64,000 bases of DNA from Polytrichum commune (Eukaryota > Streptophyta > Polytrichopsida > Polytrichales > Polytrichaceae), in NCBI GenBank assembly GCA_950295325.1, contig OX485805.1, positions 16,539,501 to 16,603,500 of the forward strand, written 5' to 3'. The position numbers and the translations under genes were made by a program. Every line of letters begins with the position of its first letter. Within the stretch, counting starts at the first letter, position 1. Below the pieces are notes generated by a model, which saw nothing but the letters and a program-made list of their open reading frames with translations, was not told the DNA's origin and did not search any database. Positions 1 through 12,950 of this stretch are shown one piece after another.

Positions 1-2
1 CA

Positions 3-3000
3 TCAATTGCAGAGCTCTGTGCTGAGAGATTCAAAACTGTACATGTACATGACCTACCATCCACGTCCTGCCATAGACAAGGAGGCAAGAACCTGGATGA
101 TCCTGGCTGTGTCGATGCGTCCACCTCAGGGGCTGGTGCTGGAGATCAACGCAAGAAAATGCCCTCTAGTAATGTTCCAACTCAGTGTCAAACATGGTAC
201 AATAGTCTTGTTGAAGACATACCTACGTCGACTGAGGTAGAATCCTTAGGAAGGAAGATCAAGCCCTTCGCATCCAGCCTCCCAAAGATTTTGGATACTT
301 CGAATCTGACTACGAAGGAGCAATTGACTCAACCAGTCGATGGATCATGCAGTGGAGATTTTTCTCATGGTCGTATACAGACCAATGAACCTCCGAGTAA
401 TATTCCAGACGGTTCTCCAAACATCATAACTCCCCATGGGTGTAATAGTTCTCTTCTTGGAGTCCAAGGTGCCAAGAGCAGTGGCAATCTGCGTTCACAT
501 TATTGCACCGATGTCAAATCCATAATCGATGATTCCAGGTTCTTAGAGAGCTTGGTAACTGCTCCCAAAAGTGATGTAGCATATGCAGCTTGTGGGGGTG
601 ATGCTAGTGCACAAGCAACAGAGGGTGGTCATCAATCAAGCATTTCTGAAGCATGGCAAGATTCCAATGTAAAAAGGATCAATCCTTGTGCCTCTAGAGA
701 AAACATCATGAACACCATCAGCAGGTCCGCGGGTAACGTACGAGTGAACGGTGAGGATATGAGTAGAGAGGAAGTAGTACCATCTGTACATGAGAACTAC
801 TCTAGAGCAACTCCCAATCATGGAAACAATCTGAGTATTAGTAGAGCCGACTACATTGAAGACATAGGTGAAAATGAGCACTCGGCCTCCATGATAGCAG
901 ATCATCACGAACCTGCAGTCGATAGTTCAGGAACAGATAAGAAGGTCAACCTCCTAGAGAAAGATGGATGCATTACAGGCGACGTGAATGTTACAAATGA
1001 GGGTTTGCAGGGATCAAGTCATCAATCTCTCTCTCATAGATCGACAAGCTATTGTAAAGTGACTGAAAAGCTTCATGAACGTCAATGTTCAGGAGCTGAC
1101 ACAATGTTTGAGCGTCCATGCCGGAGGACCAGCAATTCAGTCTCTATGAAAGAAAGACCCGAGGAAGATTCTGGCAACACAACTAGTACCGGTTGCTTTC
1201 AAATCATTAGGAGGCCTTGGACTGACACCACTGCCATGATCCGGGAAGTGAATAAGGAATCGAACACAATTCAGAAAGCATCAACCTGCAGTGCTGAAGA
1301 TGATGTCATATTGGACTCTCTACAGCTTGACGAATCAAATGTAAATTCTCATCGTGAGGATTGTATTCCAAGTGGCTGTGGTCAAGTGAAGCATGGGATT
1401 GCGATCGTTGGAGAAGACGAAGAAGATGATCGGTCCAAGCAGATTGAAAAGAAACAATCATCTATTGGAGACCATGTCGCATACACCTTTCGCAATAGTT
1501 TCAGGTTTGTGTTTACTATGCATTCAACAACAACAGTATTCACGGAATTCTTCTGTTGAATGAGTTCACTTTCCACCTTCTTCTCCATTCTCTCATCCCT
1601 TCCATCAAGCAAATTGAAGGTCTGGCCAAATAGTTCATGAATGTACCCTCAATTGGAAACAATCTAAGTTTTCCACTTTGATGTTGGCCATGATAGTGGT
1701 TCCAAATGAACCCCCCGCCCAGTGACGTTGTGTTTTCTACAAGCTGTTGTACATTTCTACAGATTAGAGAAAATTGATATCAAATTACTATGGGGATTAG
1801 TCAGGCCATTGTGGTGAGCTCCAATTCTTTCCTTGACGCTACTGGTTAATTAATTTTAGGCTTCGTAATTGAGTGCTGGTTGCAGGCTGAGAGCAGATTA
1901 CATAGGTCAAGCTCAATGGAAGGAATGGCTACAGGAAGCCAAAACTGAAGAAAAGGAGGAGTGCTGGAAGGAATCTCAGGAATCTGCAGCAACACGTAAT
2001 GAATTGAGCAATAAAGAGTTTAATGCAGCAAGAAACGAAGTAGAGCTTGAGCAGTTCGGTCCAGCAGAAATTAGGGCAAGTATAGCAGAAAGGAAGAGCA
2101 ATGAGGTGGATACAAACATTCCAGGTACGAAATCCAGTGGAGGAATTTTTGAGATTTGCGATCTGACATTGTCAGGGTGCAAAAAGGAAGTCTTTCACTC
2201 TGATCATTGTGGTGCAGGACTTAATTCCCCTCCCTTTCCAGAAAAGGCTGACAAAACAGAGCAAATCCTGGAAGGCAATTCAAACCCTAAAACAAGACGC
2301 AAGCTTAGGGATACCACAAGATCAGAGGAGAAGATTAAGAGGCAGACCGAATTGGAGTTGCTAAGAATGCCAGTGAAAGAAGTAAAAAAGGAAGCAATTG
2401 AGGAAATCAGCAGAATTCGTAGACATGGCACAATTGCTGAGCAGATGGCCTTGATCAACTCGGAGGATGAGAAAAAGAGAACTCGTGAAACAAAAGCTAA
2501 GGATGATTCAAATGACCACCATGAATCTCATGGAACCAAAGATTTCTCAAGGAAGATCCCTGCTCTTGGAGACGTCAGTAAACGCAAACGCAAGCGCACT
2601 GATGATGTTCCAAATCATCAGGTGGCCAAAAGACAGTACTCCTCCGGTGACATTGAGACCCATGTGCCAGATGCTGACCATTATGAGTTTGACAAAGATC
2701 GAACAGAGAGTCATGTGAAAATAAATCAGGTGTGTTATTTTCTTGCAACATCGGCTTAGAAATTCAGTTGAATTAGTAATGGATCAATGCCATAAAATAA
2801 TTTGTTACAATACTGACTCCCAAAGAGAAATTATGCAGGTCTGGGCATTGTATGATGATATTGATGGTATGCCACGGAATTGGGCGCACATCCAGAGGGT
2901 TGTTCATTTCCCTCAATTCAAAGCTTGGGTGTCGTGGCTAAAACCTCACAACCCTTCTCTCCAAACTGTACGGTGGAAAGAGGTATAATGATATTCTTTT

Positions 3001-4599
3001 CGGTGTAAATGCATGTCTATGTTTCCTCAAAAGTCTTTGTAAATCCCCCGCCCAGTCCTCCTTGGTGATCCGGTGTCCTTGTTGGAATTCTGTTTCTTGG
3101 TGAAGTAAAATCTTCTTGCCCTTAGAAGGAAAAAAAAAATTGTTTCCAAATCAGGGTTTATTATTGGACAGTTAGAGACATCCATGGAAACTGGTTTGAC
3201 ATCAATACGGAGGATCGATTAGCATTTCATGAGTGTGGAATCCATCTTTGTGACAAGACCTATTGTGTATTCAATATCGAAATCCAGAAGCTCAATCTGT
3301 GCAGGTTTCGCCAAATGTCTTTGCAATTCTCCGGCCCAGTCTTCCTCGGTGATCTGGGGTTCTGGTTGTAATTGTGTTTCTTGATGCAATGTGCATCTAA
3401 TTGTCTTCAGGAAAAAGAAAAGTCTTTGCAAATCAGGGTTGTCATTGTACAGTTAGGGTCATGCATGGACAGCTCGGTTCAACATCAATATGAAATAGAT
3501 TAATTGTTTTCTGATTCCAGAATCCATCTGTATGACAAGATCTATGGTGTACTCAAACCCAGAACCAGAAGCTCAACATCTCTTATTATTTCAGTATCCA
3601 AAGCAGCTTCTATATGGAGCGTCATTTCCTGTAGCCAGATGAACACTTGAAACAAGCAGTGTGGTGCTGGGTAGCTGGTAACAGTGTTGGACTGGAATCC
3701 CCTTTTTTTCAACCCACTTGGGTGCATAGAATGAGGATTTTAAATTTTTGTTGATACAACCAGTAGGGTATGGGCATTTGAAGATGATTTTGTTCTTCAT
3801 ACCATTCACGTCTATTTAACCATCCAAGAGCCTTCTTACCTAGGTAAGAACTACGCTAGTATCAATGGGGTATGAGGATGGTATTGACCCAAATAATGAC
3901 TTGGGTTTACAAACATTCTCTCATCTTGTGATACATCATACCCACCAAGTATCAATATCTGACTGATATTACAATTCTGATAGTACTGGTAAGGTAGTAG
4001 GCTCTTTGATGCCATTTTTCATATTGTATATGGATACTGTGCATACGGGTCCAACATTGGTAGGTACTTAACATTGTCCAATGTGTCACTGCCTGATGCA
4101 GTCTACAGGATACACTGTACCATGCGGGCACTTCAAGGCTGGCAAGCCAGACATTCTGACTGGAATTAATTGCTTTTCTCATCTTATGGTGGTGGATTGG
4201 GAGGCCAATGATGTGGTGCACATATATCCTAGAAAAGGTGAAATTTGGGCTCTGTTCAAAAAAGGAGCAATGCAGCACAACAGTGAGGGTGTATGTGACA
4301 AGAAAGTCTTGAAGCCTGAGGGTCGCCCCAAGCCAATTGCAACTCCCAAGTTTCGGCTAGTTGAAGTTCTTGCCAACATTGATGGAGGAAGCCCTGTGGA
4401 AGTTCAAGTGCTCGGGAAAGTTCCTGGGTTCCGAACCATATGGGGGCCCTTCTATGCCAAAGGTGCACTTCCAAGCAACAGTATGCGTCTATTTTCCCAC
4501 AGGGTACCTGCTTACCGGTTACGTGGTGGCGAGAATCCCAAAATCCCAGAGAGTTGCTGGGATATCGATCCAGCCGGCCTTCCCCCTGAAGATAATTAA
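3..4599 (+). CDS. DUF3444 protein, 3' four exons (start outside window)
   Basis: Partial protein of about 995 residues in four exons: 3-1504, 1886-2729, 2839-2982 and 4102-4599 (TAA). The joins fit: AG|G across the first GT-AG intron, then two phase-0 introns. The frame is open to the window edge, so the start is missing. The first 500 residues are hydrophilic and Ser/Asp-rich with no domain I recognise. Exon 2 is charged and probably coiled-coil, with Lys/Glu-rich helices and a basic KRKRKR stretch that could be a nuclear signal. DUF3444 begins at FDKDRTESHVKINQ and runs through VWALYDDIDGMPRNWAH, FSHLM, YPRKGEIWALFK and FSHRVPAYR to DIDPAGLP near the stop. In plants this domain sits C-terminal in DnaJ-type proteins, often after a zinc ribbon. 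Any J-domain here would lie upstream of the window. The biochemical role of DUF3444 is not established. No internal stop interrupts the joined frame, so it looks intact. Confidence 0.9.
1505..1885 (+). other. intron of the DUF3444 gene
   Basis: Donor TTTCAG|GTTTGT and acceptor GGTTGCAG|GCTGAG. Removing it joins AG to G to give an Arg codon and keeps the frame open into exon 2. Both neighbouring frames run into stops inside the intron. Confidence 0.85.
2730..2838 (+). other. short intron splitting DUF3444
   Basis: Donor ATCAG|GTGTGT and acceptor TTATGCAG|GTCTGG, phase 0. The join makes KINQ-VWALYDD, which is the continuous DUF3444 consensus (GQ-x-WALYDD). The protein family itself therefore supports this splice. 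Confidence 0.9.
2983..4101 (+). other. 1.1-kb intron splitting DUF3444, with internal duplication
   Basis: Donor AAAGAG|GTATAA and acceptor CCTGATGCAG|TCTACAG, phase 0. It joins WLKP...RWKE to STGYTVPCGHFKAG, as DUF3444 expects. The front half contains a 280-bp tandem duplication. The rest shows no coding signal. Confidence 0.85.
3020..3575. repeat. tandem duplication (two units of about 284 bp) inside an intron
   Basis: Unit 1 starts near 3020 (GTTTCCTCAAAAGTCTTTG) and unit 2 near 3304 (GTTTCGCCAAATGTCTTTG). Both carry CCCAGTC, a shared AAATCAGGGTT block, a GACATCAAT or AACATCAAT block and the end CAGAAGCTCAA (about 3290 and 3573). The units have diverged visibly, so the duplication is old. 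It lies wholly within the intron. Confidence 0.85.
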
Positions 4600-4913
4600 A
4601 CCATCACCTCGTGAACCTGGTGAGTTCCAAACAAATTATGTATTGGGAGCCAATGATTTTGTCATTTCATACACTCAGGCACGTTGTTCAATTTGTCAAG
4701 TGTTTCGTACCTTAACCGGTTTCTGGCTATGTCTCGACGTCGTGGCAGTTTTGGTTGGTTGAGAGCAGGGGGGTTGTATCCCATAACCAGGGAGTCCCCC
4801 GCCAAAGTCTCCAACCCTAATGCTGAACCTGTTCACCTAGTTCGTAGAAACCAGCCGCACCAGTTCAACCTACTGAACCATCACTGAGGGTGAGGGGTCT
4901 TAGATGCTTACCT
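4600..4913 (+). other. 3' flank of the DUF3444 gene
   Basis: The 3' untranslated region presumably lies here. I see no canonical AATAAA. Small overlapping frames (for example 4684-4887) continue past the stop but match nothing and lie in shifted frames, so I do not call them genes. The R-type repeat begins just downstream and may mark the end of the transcription unit. Confidence 0.4.
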
Positions 4914-5265
4914 TTTCCAACTAGCCCACTTCTCCTAGAATAGCAAACATGCGATTAGTACAAGATGGTTAGCAAATTCAGATCGAGGTCGTAGCCACTT
5001 TCCTCATCATTTCTGGAGCTCGCATGAATATCTTACTCATTATCAAAGTGAAGATTCTTGTGTTCAGTGCATGGTCAAATAGGCTCCCCCAATTAGGTTA
5101 ACTATTGAGCTTAGAATGGTTATTGTATTTTGAGCATGTAGTCCAATCTCTTTTTAACCACATGTCTTTTTGGTATCTGTTCTTGGAGCCAAATCTAACC
5201 ACATACGACTAGAATATAGCATGTCCGAAATAAGATTAGTAACTGAATTAGGCATGTCTATCTTA
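4914..5265 (+). repeat. dispersed repeat R1, forward copy
   Basis: Reference order of R1 blocks, all present here: CCCACTTCTCCTAG, GATGGTTAGCAAAT, GGAGCTCGCATGAATAT, TTATCAAAGTGAAGATTCT, TTGAGCTTAGAATGGTTA, TTTTGAGCATGTAGTCCAA, CACATGTCTTTTTGG and a TCTAACCACATACGACT end. The R1 copies listed below are called by this block order. Non-coding. A reverse R3 copy follows about 75 bp later. Confidence 0.8.
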
Positions 5266-5339
5266 GTGGTTCAATAGTAGTGTCGATCCTGCGGCAAATG
5301 GCCTGCGGATGTGGTTACATTAATTTTCCTGATCCAACG

Positions 5340-5690
5340 CCTATATTTGATCGGTGTGATTAGGTGAGGATCAATGAACAAACATCATATGAAAGCATGC
5401 TTAAGAAAGATTAGACTACGTCTTCAAATTTGTATGAACTACTCCACACTCAATAGTGAGCATCGCAATTGGGAGGACCTATATTGTATTCAGTGGAGGT
5501 ATCAACAAGCATGCACTTCTGAGAACCACAACTAAATCAAGGGAGGTCCAATTTTCAATCCAATTATTGCTGATGATTCATTGTAGATTTGCTAAATGCA
5601 ACACAAGTTTTGTTGTGTAAATTTAACCGGTGGAAGTGGGATAGCATGATAAAGAAACCAAATCGCTACTACCTGCCTTAGATCCGATTC
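5340..5690 (-). repeat. dispersed repeat R3, reverse copy
   Basis: R3 shares the AGATTAGACTACGTCTTCAAA and CACACTCAATAGTGAG core with R1 read in reverse. It differs at the other end, with TTCATTGTAGATTTGCTAA and ACACAAGTTTTGTTGTGTAAA. The same blocks recur at 12.7 kb, 42.6 kb and 46.5 kb. Confidence 0.75.
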
Positions 5691-7324
5691 GCCCCAAGCA
5701 TCAATGGTTCGTTATCCCCATAACTAGCACTGGGTAAGTATGTTGGCTATGGCCAATAGCCTCCGGGTCGAACCTACCCAGGCCACCACGACTACCAGCC
5801 ATAACCGGAACCCCAAAAAGGGTTATCCAAATCATAGAAACTTGATTTTACAAAAAAAAAACTCTTGTCCTCACCACCATTGCACATCTCAAAATGTTAC
5901 TTGGGCCAGGACAAGTGATCCTCCTACTTTCATCTTCCAAGGTTGCATTTTGAGAGGGATTGAAATCAGTTCTGGAGCTGTCTAAGGAAATGTAAAGGGT
6001 TAGGCTGAAATGAAAATCAATAGTTATTCTGTCATTCTGCTTGCACCACCAATGAAAGCCCAACTTCACATTCCAGAAAGTTGCGATATTTTATAATTGT
6101 GGTTAATGTAATGTGAAATTTCTCTGAAGGTTGCACTAAGACCACTTGAAAGCATTCTGTAGATTGACAAGTTTGAGACTTGTAGCAATCGAGATCTTGA
6201 TGAATGAATGATGTGAGCTCACTGGTGTGCAATACCTGTTTCTTCAAAAACCCATCTTTGCTGTCCATTTGCTTCTTTCTATTAGATCAAAGAAGGTATT
6301 CTGATTTAGAGGCTATTTTTATGAGTTACAGTAACAACATGATAGCTGATCTTGATCCCATCCACAAAGCCTTCCACAACATTGCTGGAGTTTTTCTGGA
6401 TATGCCAATTGGACTCTATAATGGACCCCATATGAATGATTTTGCGCATGGCATTATGGGGGCATTATGAGTTTTGTTCTTTTGTTGTTAGCATTAACTT
6501 TGTCTCGGTTTTTGTGAAGAATCTGAAAAATGCACTTCAATGTAAATGTCACAGGAGAAACTCCCGGTGTTTGCTGCCCATATGGTGGAGCATGAACAAA
6601 GCCTATTTCTTCAAGCCAAGGTGTAGCACTTCATGGGCTCTTGAAACAGAAATTCACCCAAGACTCCTGCCTCTGCTTCTTTTCGGACTTCCGGCAGTTT
6701 TGTTTTATGTTTTATTCTATCACAATGCAGTGCTTCTTGATGTACAAATTTAGACATAACACACACTGTTTCTTGTCTTGAATGCCCTAGACTATTCGGT
6801 GCACAAAAGACCACATCAAACAATTGTTTTTATTTCAATCTGAAGATGGCAGGTCTAAGGATTTGAGATTATGTTGTGAAACTGATGCTGTCATAGCCTG
6901 AACCTGACGAAACAGTAATCTGACTTGATGGAACTTTGCGATATTTAGATCCAACTGCGAGCTAACACCAATTCTATGCACACCTGAAGTCATAATTTTT
7001 CAAGTCAGTTGAGGCCTCAAAACCTTGTGAGTTCTATGGTAATGTGCAACCTGTGAAGGAGGTATGCTCAGAAAACTAATTAACTCAAGTTTACACTGAA
7101 CTTTGAAGACATCAAAATCTCCAGAATATTACAAACACAGATTAACTAAATTTCATTGAGTTTCAGCATAGTTTTGGGAGGAAGTAATCTCTAATTATTG
7201 ATTAGGTAGCAACAATACATTGAATTCAACTTCCAAGCACTAAAAAAATAATTGGTCTGTGCCACTTGCATCAATATTGTGTCAATTCACTGCTAAGGTA
7301 GGTGGGCCTAAAATGGACACATTT
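5691..7324. other. unassigned stretch beyond the DUF3444 gene
   Basis: No gene is supported. Short open frames (6204-6470 and 6436-6753, + strand) overlap each other, lack recognisable domains and have no convincing splice partners. Base composition resembles the 3' flank of the DUF3444 gene. This could be displaced flanking or old gene-derived DNA, but nothing proves it. Confidence 0.4.
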
Positions 7325-7600
7325 AGGTCTGCACCCACTTCTTCTAGGATATTAAAAACGTGATTAGTGTACAAAATGATCAAATCGTATGAATATCTAA
7401 ATCATTATGGAAGTGAAGATCAAAGAGGTCCCCCAATCACCGTATGATGATGTGAACTTTTAAACCCAGAATACTAACAGATTTTGAACACAAATCCGTT
7501 CTTAGATTCACATGACTTAACCACGCACCACTCAGACATAGGTTTTTGATTAAGATAAGTAACCAAATTAGGCTTGCTTAATTTTAAGTTAGACCATCCA
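7325..7600 (+). repeat. dispersed repeat R1, degenerate forward copy
   Basis: It opens with TGCACCCACTTCTTCTAGGA and keeps GTGAAGATC, GGTCCCCCAATCA, AGAATACTAACAG and the TCCGTTCTTAGATTCACA end. The middle is shortened, with the block after AAATCGT deleted. Confidence 0.7.
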
Positions 7601-7722
7601 TAGTGGAATTACTCAGCATGCTGTTTCACATGGAGTCATAGGTTGACAGTGCCGAGTGCAAGACATGATAGAGTACTTTCATTTTTGCACCTAAAAGTCA
7701 TGGGTGTCACACACATTGAGTC

Positions 7723-7750
7723 TTGAGTCTTGAATTGGTTCAAGACTCAA
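7723..7750. repeat. perfect 12-bp stem hairpin
   Basis: Arms TTGAGTCTTGAA and TTCAAGACTCAA with a 4-base TTGG loop. There is no adjacent gene, so a transcription role is not supported. Confidence 0.7.
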
Positions 7751-9577
7751 TGGATTGACTTGAATCGAAAATGAATCGAATAATTTAACACATTGAATCG
7801 GTTCTTTGTATAGAGTATGCATAGAGTTGTGACAGGCCTTGCAAGCTACCAGCTTGAGCATTCATACGTTTAAGTTATTGACGGTCAATTCTGACAATGT
7901 TTCAAGTCTAGTATGACAAGAGGATCATAAGTCTTTGAGTTTCAGGGCCAGGAGAACTTGATTGATTAAGCATTGTAGCAAGTCATTGCAGATTCATGCA
8001 CCCATAGAGAATATGAAACTATTCTACTACAAATCTCGGATCTTGATTACCATATTATGTATATCATTTTCATAGTAAGGGAGGAGTGACTGATTCAAAC
8101 TCATTGTTCATATAAATATGTCTAATAGGTATGAGCTTGTTAGTGGTTCAAACTTTATCAATCTTGGTCCAACTAGACTATGATATCAGGGATGTTATTT
8201 TGGATTTAATTTGCCCTTTGGAAATGGAAAAATGATAATAATCCTCAATGTATTTTCAACTTCCAGGCTGATAGTAGTTGTTGCGTATTTTTGCCTAAGT
8301 GACATGGACTCTACAACCCATGATCACAGAGAATTTTTGCATAAAGAGTATCTCAGACTCAAAACACTATGAACCATCTAAGTAATAAAATTTTCATTTA
8401 CAACCAATCTGACACCATAATCAATTTGCAATTACCCACGTCAAGGACGTGAGAGTATTGCACTTTCTTATATGTGTAATCAAAGCTTGTCTCCAAGGGT
8501 CTTTTGAGAATCGTCACAAAAGAGAAGTTGTGAGGTATCATCAAAGGATGATGGATCATATCCGTATACTTAAAATAAGTTTTTTTTCATACTGCACTTA
8601 GGAATAATACCCAAACTGGAAAACACCATACCCTCATGGTTCCTTCCATGCTCGTGCTATCTCCTTTGATGTAGGACTTGTCCAACTTAACTTGTGGCAT
8701 GATGTCCTATGCATATTAGGAGAACCATCATTGGTTAAATCCACATTCACACCCAGCCCAAACTTAAAAGTGAACTTCTATGAATTCAACATATTGCAAT
8801 GAGAGATTCCCCATGATGCCATAACAACCCGAAATTTGATAAACATGCCATCCTTGACCCGCTACTATCGAGCAACAATCTCAACAAAGGTGGGAAGTCC
8901 TCACTCCATTATGATTATTGATGGCATTTGTGGCATCATTTGCAAACCAACCACATAATACCTCCTTGGCCTCAAAATTCCTCCAAAGTACATAAACTCA
9001 TGGAATCCTTCTCACAAATTACTATTAAGTACCTAACTTCTATCATTATTTAATAAAGGGAGAAAATAACAAACAAACACCAGTCCCACCTGATTAGTCA
9101 CTTATACTTTGCTCATTGGTAAATCATTGGATCCACCTATGCAAATTAAGCTACCCTTGCTCCCCCCATGCCCACACAGACATGGATAGGGAGGTGGTGA
9201 ATGGACATAGCCCATCAGTGTAAAACATTGAAGTTTCATTCTTCTTGTTACTCTCTTAGAAGTTTTTACTTCAAAAGTTCATCATAACACAACTCTCATC
9301 GTTCTACTAAGAAACTTGAAATGATTGGCTAGAACCATAATTACCACACAATGATGGGAAGAGGCAAACATTATGTGTTCTTGAAAATGTGGCAAAACCA
9401 TCAAAATGTCTTGTGAGATGTGAACACTTCATGAGGCATGAGAATCACCATTGCTAATTGAGAGGTTGGTAATCTAGGTCGTAAGACATGACATGAATTT
9501 CACATGTATAAATCAGGTACATTCAAGGAGCACATGACGGGATGTACATTTCAGAGTGCACATCGTCTCCCGGGACC

Positions 9578-9700
9578 TAGGAGGTGCACCCTTCATTAAG
9601 AGTATACGTCACGTGTGTGCATCACCTTCAATATGATACACCTATATACAGGTTATGGGTGGACAAAAGTTTTATAATCAAAAAAAATTTATAGCTAGAA
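9578..9700 (-). mobile_element. fragment related to the hAT-like MITE
   Basis: GGAGGTGCACCCTTCATT, a GTCACGTGTGTG block and CCTATATACAGGTTATGGGT follow in the same order as the left end of the element at 60008. No second end is found nearby, so this is probably a truncated copy. Confidence 0.45.
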
Positions 9701-12365
9701 AATAGCAAGAAATATATATATTCCACACAAAAATCAAAATTAAAGGTGTAATACCATATCATATGTATACCAAAAAAAAACAAAGTAAACAAACAAACAA
9801 AACTTGCTAGAAATAGACCTCCAATATTTGTAAGAAGAAAAAATTAATAGTTCTTGACAAAGTTATAGTAGACTCCTTCAACCGTTGGATATAACTCATG
9901 TAGTTGAGTTCTTGCCATGAATGTCATTGTAGTTAACACAATTACCATTTCAAAGTACCGGCAAACACTCATCCTCGGTAAGCTTACTTAGCAAGGGAAG
10001 GCCAGTTGTAAGAATTTGGTGTGGATCTTATTCACTTGAGTCTTTCAGAGGCAAAGCTTCATCCTTGTTTTTGCAATGCATTTCATGTGCAGTCATTTAA
10101 AAAAACCAATGCACGTGTTATAAAAATGGCCAATTAGATGTGCTTTTGATTCTTGAATATTGACCTTTCTTGTTTGCGTGATGGGTTTTGGAGAATTACT
10201 CTACTTGCTTCATATTCATTTTGCTATTGAGGAATCTTGGTGGATTGTAAATGGGTGTTTCTTTGGTGTGGGTCTTTCACTTGGATACTCTCCTAAGCTT
10301 GGGTTGGGGTAATCGAGGAGTTTTTTTGTATTAGATAATGGGTGGAGCCACGGAGCAGCAAGTTGGTTATTGGACATAACCCTCTCTACCAAATTAGATC
10401 AAGGTCTTTACAATGTGGAGATTTATGGCTCTCTTAAAGAGTTAGTGTATGGAGAGGGATATTAACCATCCTCAAAATTTTCAATGATCTTGCGTCATAT
10501 GGCAATGAAAGTGACAAGATAGGGTTATGAAGTGAATAATATCTTTATCAATAACAAACACCATTTTGAAAGGAAAAAAAGGTATGAATACTCTTGTTTT
10601 GATCATCTCATGATTATATGTGGAAAGAAATGACCATAAATACACATACAAGGTTTATGAGCTTCAAATTTGCACAAAATATGTGAGGGTTACTACACCA
10701 GTTTACATTACGTGGATTGTTAAATTTTCATTCCTTCATTTTTATTTTTATTTTTGCATGATGATGTGCTCTGCTTGAGGGGTTACGTTTGCCCTCCAAA
10801 TGGGTTTGGTGCCTTAGCTCTTGACCTTAATATATGAAGAGACCACATTGTGGTTGTGACATCATTGTTCCAACCCCTTTAGCACCGGTTTAAAACTTTT
10901 TTAGGAAAGTTAGCATATTTAAGGGGTATTGTTTGGAGTATCTTTCAAGATGATTTTTTAAATGATGGATTTAGGGTTACTTTGTTTATTTTGCTTCTTC
11001 TTTGAGCTCATAGCCAACCTCCGCATCGATGAATGAAATTATCCAATAGAATCACTATACCCAAACATGATCATTATATTCATAGATATCAACGATTTTA
11101 AATCTTTAAATGGTGTTTCTTGTCAAAGAAGAGTTGTTGGGAACATTTTTCCCCATTCATGACAAGTAATTAATAGGAAACAGAAAACAGAAATAAAAAA
11201 TCATCTTTCAAATGGTTAAACTTAAATAATTCATATATTTAGAATTTGAGTATATTTGGATTTATGCATGAATTATGGACAATTCCAACTGCCAATATGA
11301 TGTGCACTAGATCACAAAACTACACAAATACGGTGGTTGGTGAACATGGATCACAAACATTTGAAGTTGTGGTTGTTGTGTTGTTGTGTTGTTGCATTTT
11401 GTTGTTGTTGTTTGATGTTTTTGTCCTCATGAGTGCACATCCCTTATCATTTTTGGACAAGTGGTTTGTCCAAATATATGTAATGTCAATTATAAGGAGT
11501 GTTAATTGTATTGCTTTTGTTCCAAATTTGATATGTGAATCACTAAGATGATAATGTACGCATGACTAGAATCATTTTTTAATTAACAAATTGGCAAGTT
11601 TTTAGTTCCACTAACAAAATTGTTCACACTCTATAATAGGAATCATAGTCTTTTATGCAATTGTTTCATAAGTCTTCATAAGATGATTATATGCACAAAA
11701 TTTCAAGACATTGAAAGTTTATACAAATTTTGTTAATAGTATAGCTTGGATGAAATGGCTCATACATTATTATATCTAAAAGAGGGTAGGTGAAAAATAT
11801 AGGAAGTATTTTATTTTTATTAATATAGTAGGGTCTGTTATATTTGGAGGAACGAAGAATTTATGTGAAACACGAAGAATGTCTTTGAATTGGATGGAAA
11901 AGTTGCCTTAGTTGACTAAAAGTTATTGAATTTAAATGTTGGCAAGCTTGAGGTGGTCAGTGAGGGTTTCAAGATAATGTTGCGACCGAATACCATTTAA
12001 TTTTTATTTGCATGTACCACTCATGTATTGTTGTTGCTATATTATGAATTAATATCAATTCAAGTCAAAATTCCATTAATTTGATAGATAGTATAGTTTA
12101 ATTTGATAGATTGATAATTTGTAGGGTTTACTCACACTAACTCTTGCAATTAATGTCATAGGGTATTCTAACGACATTTCTTATGAACAAGTGTACAAAT
12201 ATTGTCATCCTAACTTACGTTTAGTTCACCCACTGCCCAAATGACATAAACAATAGCTTGATATATTCATCATCCTAACATTAATATTGTAATGAAATGT
12301 TGTCATGAACGATTGAAATTTGGATGGAAATCACTTAATAAGTGACAGTAATTACAACATTGTAA

Positions 12366-12458
12366 AATTTTAAGTGTTGGTGACACTACACGAATGATTT
12401 ACAATTAGTATTGAGCAAGATAAATTAAAATTGGTGACACTAAATGTAGTGTCCCTGG
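12366..12458. repeat. small inverted fragment with GTGACACTA ends
   Basis: GTTGGTGACACTACACGAA at the left and ATTGGTGACACTAAATGTAG at the right share the terminal motif of the GTGACACTAAAT MITE family at 28.1, 52.8 and 63.0 kb. It is too degraded to set ends. Confidence 0.35.
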
Positions 12459-12624
12459 GGGGGTGGACTTTGTTTTAAAAGTTTGAAACAATGTATGATG
12501 GAAAGGTGATTGCAAGGGCTACTAGTGATTACCTATGTTCACATTCTTAGCCAAAGGCCATGAAATTGATGAACGTTGATGGCACCAACACACATGCCTC
12601 ACACATGCATAAGATATGCAGGTG

Positions 12625-12664
12625 TTTTTCTTTTCTTTTCTTTTCTTCTTTTCTTTTTCTTTCT
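12625..12664. repeat. TTTTC simple repeat
   Basis: A run of TTTTC/TTTC units that gives a spurious Phe/Leu-rich frame at 12576-12764. Confidence 0.85.
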
Positions 12665-12689
12665 TAAATGGACACCTGTATTTCATTTG

Positions 12690-12950
12690 TGTGCGGTTCA
12701 ATGGGGATCAAAGAACAAACATCTTAGAGATACATGTGTAAAAGAGATTAGACTACGCCTTTAAATTTTATTGAGTATTCCACACTCAATAATGAGATTG
12801 TCTTTTGAATTTGATTTTTTGGTCATATTTCATTGTAGATTTGCTAATGCAATACATGTTTCGTTGTGTAAATATGATCAGCCAAAGTTGGAGACCATGA
12901 AAAACGAGTTGAATAACACCCACATACCTTAACACATGCATACCCAATTA
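12690..12950 (-). repeat. dispersed repeat R3, reverse copy
   Basis: GATTAGACTACGCCTTTAAA, CCACACTCAATAATGAG, TTTCATTGTAGATTTGCTAA and CATGTTTCGTTGTGTAAAT occur in the R3 order seen at 5.3 kb, ending in CCCACATACCTTA. Confidence 0.75.

Larger units (their letters stand above)
7751..12689. other. AT-rich intergenic stretch, no gene seen
   Basis: About 5 kb without a supportable gene. Low-complexity A-, T- and GTT-rich runs are frequent (for example GTTGTTGT around 11380-11420). The only longish frame (11246-11551) comes from such a run. Two recognisable fragments, a hAT-like end near 9578 and a GTGACACTAAAT motif near 12430, are listed separately. Confidence 0.5.

Noticed and set aside
4179-4762. 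Other frames across DUF3444 exon 4
   Set aside because: Overlap the domain-supported frame; no independent evidence.
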